From contig JAMWZF010000201.1 in assembly GCA_024304875.1 (NCBI GenBank), forward strand, positions 1-5,935: a DNA stretch of 5,935 bases. Direction: 5' to 3'. The notes under the pieces are model-generated. The model was not told where the DNA came from, did no database searches, and was given only the letters and a program-made list of their open reading frames with translations. The DNA comes from Paracoccaceae bacterium. Its GTDB lineage: Bacteria > Pseudomonadota > Alphaproteobacteria > Rhodobacterales > Rhodobacteraceae. Positions 5,174 through 5,935 of the stretch are shown here, one piece after another. Position 1 is the first letter of the stretch, and the number at the start of each line of letters is the position of its first letter. The position numbers and the translations under genes are program-made.

Positions 5174-5935
5174 CTTCGCCGTCAGACAGCGTCAGCGACA
5201 GGGCCACCGAAACCACCGCCGCCCGCTGGCTCTGCATCGGGACCCACCACAAGACCGGCACGATCTGGATGCGCAAATTCTGGCGCGCGGTCCAGAAGGA
5301 CCAGGGCGTGCCCTTCATGCAGTGCTACCGCGAGAAGAAGCTGGCCGAGGCCGCGGCGCGCGGTCCCCAGATCATCGTCAACTGGTCCTCGTCCTTCCCT
5401 CAGGCCCTGCTCGACGCGCCCCAGGCCCGCTTCATCCACATCATCCGCGACCCGCGCGACGTGCTGCTGTCGGGCATGCGCTACCACCGCGTCGCGCCGC
5501 TGGGGAACGAGAAGTTCCTGCGCGAGACGCGGGCAGAATGGGGCGGCAAGAACTACCAGGACCACCTGAATGCCCTGCCCGACGACCACGCCCGCCTGAT
5601 CTTCGAGATGGAGAACAAGCACGACGCGACGGTGCGTGAGATGCTGAAGTGGCCCTATGGCCATCCGCACGCCGCCGACCTGCGCTACGAGGACCTGATC
5701 GAGGACGCGGACATGGGGATCATGCGCGGCGTCCTGGAGCGGTTCGGGATCGAGGGCCTCGACACCGAGCGGACGCTGAAGACCTACTGGGACCATTCGC
5801 TCTTTGGCGGCCTCGCCGACAAGGCGGGCATGGAAGAGCGTCAGGCGGCGCATGTGTCGTCCGGCAAGGCCGCGCAATGGACCCGCAAGCTGCCGCGCGA
5901 GGTGGCCGAGGTCTATGCCGGGCGCTACGGCCCAG
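5170..5935 (+). CDS. Sulfotransferase-domain protein (3' end beyond the window)
   Basis: Translation from the GTG gives 255 residues without a stop, running off the window. The PAPS-binding signatures of the sulfotransferase family are present. The 5'-phosphosulfate loop is CIGTHHKTGTIWMRKFW (22-38, catalytic-type Lys28), followed after a strand (IIVNWSS, 68-74) by the 3'-phosphate motif IHIIRDPRDVLLSGMRYHR (89-107, with Arg93 and Ser101 eight apart as in the family). LRYEDL (171-176) and a C-terminal GKAAQWTRKLP (232-242), equivalent to the family's G-x-W loop, come later. Such enzymes move sulfate from PAPS to a hydroxyl or amino group, commonly of a carbohydrate. There is no signal peptide or membrane segment, so it is probably cytosolic. 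The C-terminal motif suggests only a short piece is missing. The start overlaps the glycosyltransferase stop (GTGA), implying translational coupling. The loop begins Thr-His-His-Lys where classic enzymes have Pro-Lys-Ser. The acceptor is unknown. Confidence 0.9.
   Translation, partial: MTSPSDSVSDRATETTAARWLCIGTHHKTGTIWMRKFWRAVQKDQGVPFMQCYREKKLAEAAARGPQIIVNWSSSFPQALLDAPQARFIHIIRDPRDVLLSGMRYHRVAPLGNEKFLRETRAEWGGKNYQDHLNALPDDHARLIFEMENKHDATVREMLKWPYGHPHAADLRYEDLIEDADMGIMRGVLERFGIEGLDTERTLKTYWDHSLFGGLADKAGMEERQAAHVSSGKAAQWTRKLPREVAEVYAGRYGP

Noticed and set aside
5182..5877. A 231-codon minus-strand open frame at the right end
   Set aside because: It is a shadow of the sulfotransferase, whose PAPS-binding motifs and strong ribosome binding site establish the plus-strand frame.

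Overview
The window is strongly GC-rich with almost gap-free coding. Codon use, a Fe-type superoxide dismutase, a LOG-family protein with alphaproteobacterial-looking motif variants, and paired family 2 glycosyltransferase/sulfotransferase genes all suggest an alphaproteobacterium, probably of the Rhodobacterales (Roseobacter) type. That placement is inferred from protein character and not proven. No tRNA, rRNA, CRISPR array, insertion sequence or phage gene is visible.

Layout. (1) 1-640: a LOG-family nucleotide 5'-monophosphate phosphoribohydrolase on the plus strand, best started at the ATG at 89. (2) 688-1605: an endonuclease/exonuclease/phosphatase-fold protein with an N-terminal lipobox, so probably a membrane-anchored, extracytoplasmic hydrolase. 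(3) 1606-1793: a non-coding stretch between convergent genes. It holds a near-perfect 15-base direct repeat, a 12-base perfect palindrome and a GC-rich hairpin, none of which the genes explain. (4) 1794-2446: Fe-superoxide dismutase (sodB) on the minus strand, with a clear ribosome binding site and a textbook intrinsic terminator. (5) 2447-2669: a divergent intergenic region with candidate promoters in both directions. (6) 2670-5935: a tightly packed plus-strand operon of two paralogous family 2-type glycosyltransferases and a PAPS-dependent sulfotransferase that runs off the window. Successive genes overlap by four bases (ATGA, then GTGA).

Functionally, the left part is housekeeping (nucleotide metabolism, a secreted phosphoesterase, superoxide detoxification). 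The right part looks like the start of a locus that builds or decorates a glycan and then sulfates it. The two glycosyltransferases clearly come from one ancestor but differ in their acceptor-side segments. The first carries a C-terminal extension of about 200 residues ending in a low-complexity, basic Ala/Thr/Ser/Pro/Lys/Arg tail that the second lacks. The most interesting item is this coupled glycosyltransferase-glycosyltransferase-sulfotransferase unit. Its glycan product cannot be read from sequence. The sulfotransferase was found by direct translation from a GTG start with a strong Shine-Dalgarno sequence.
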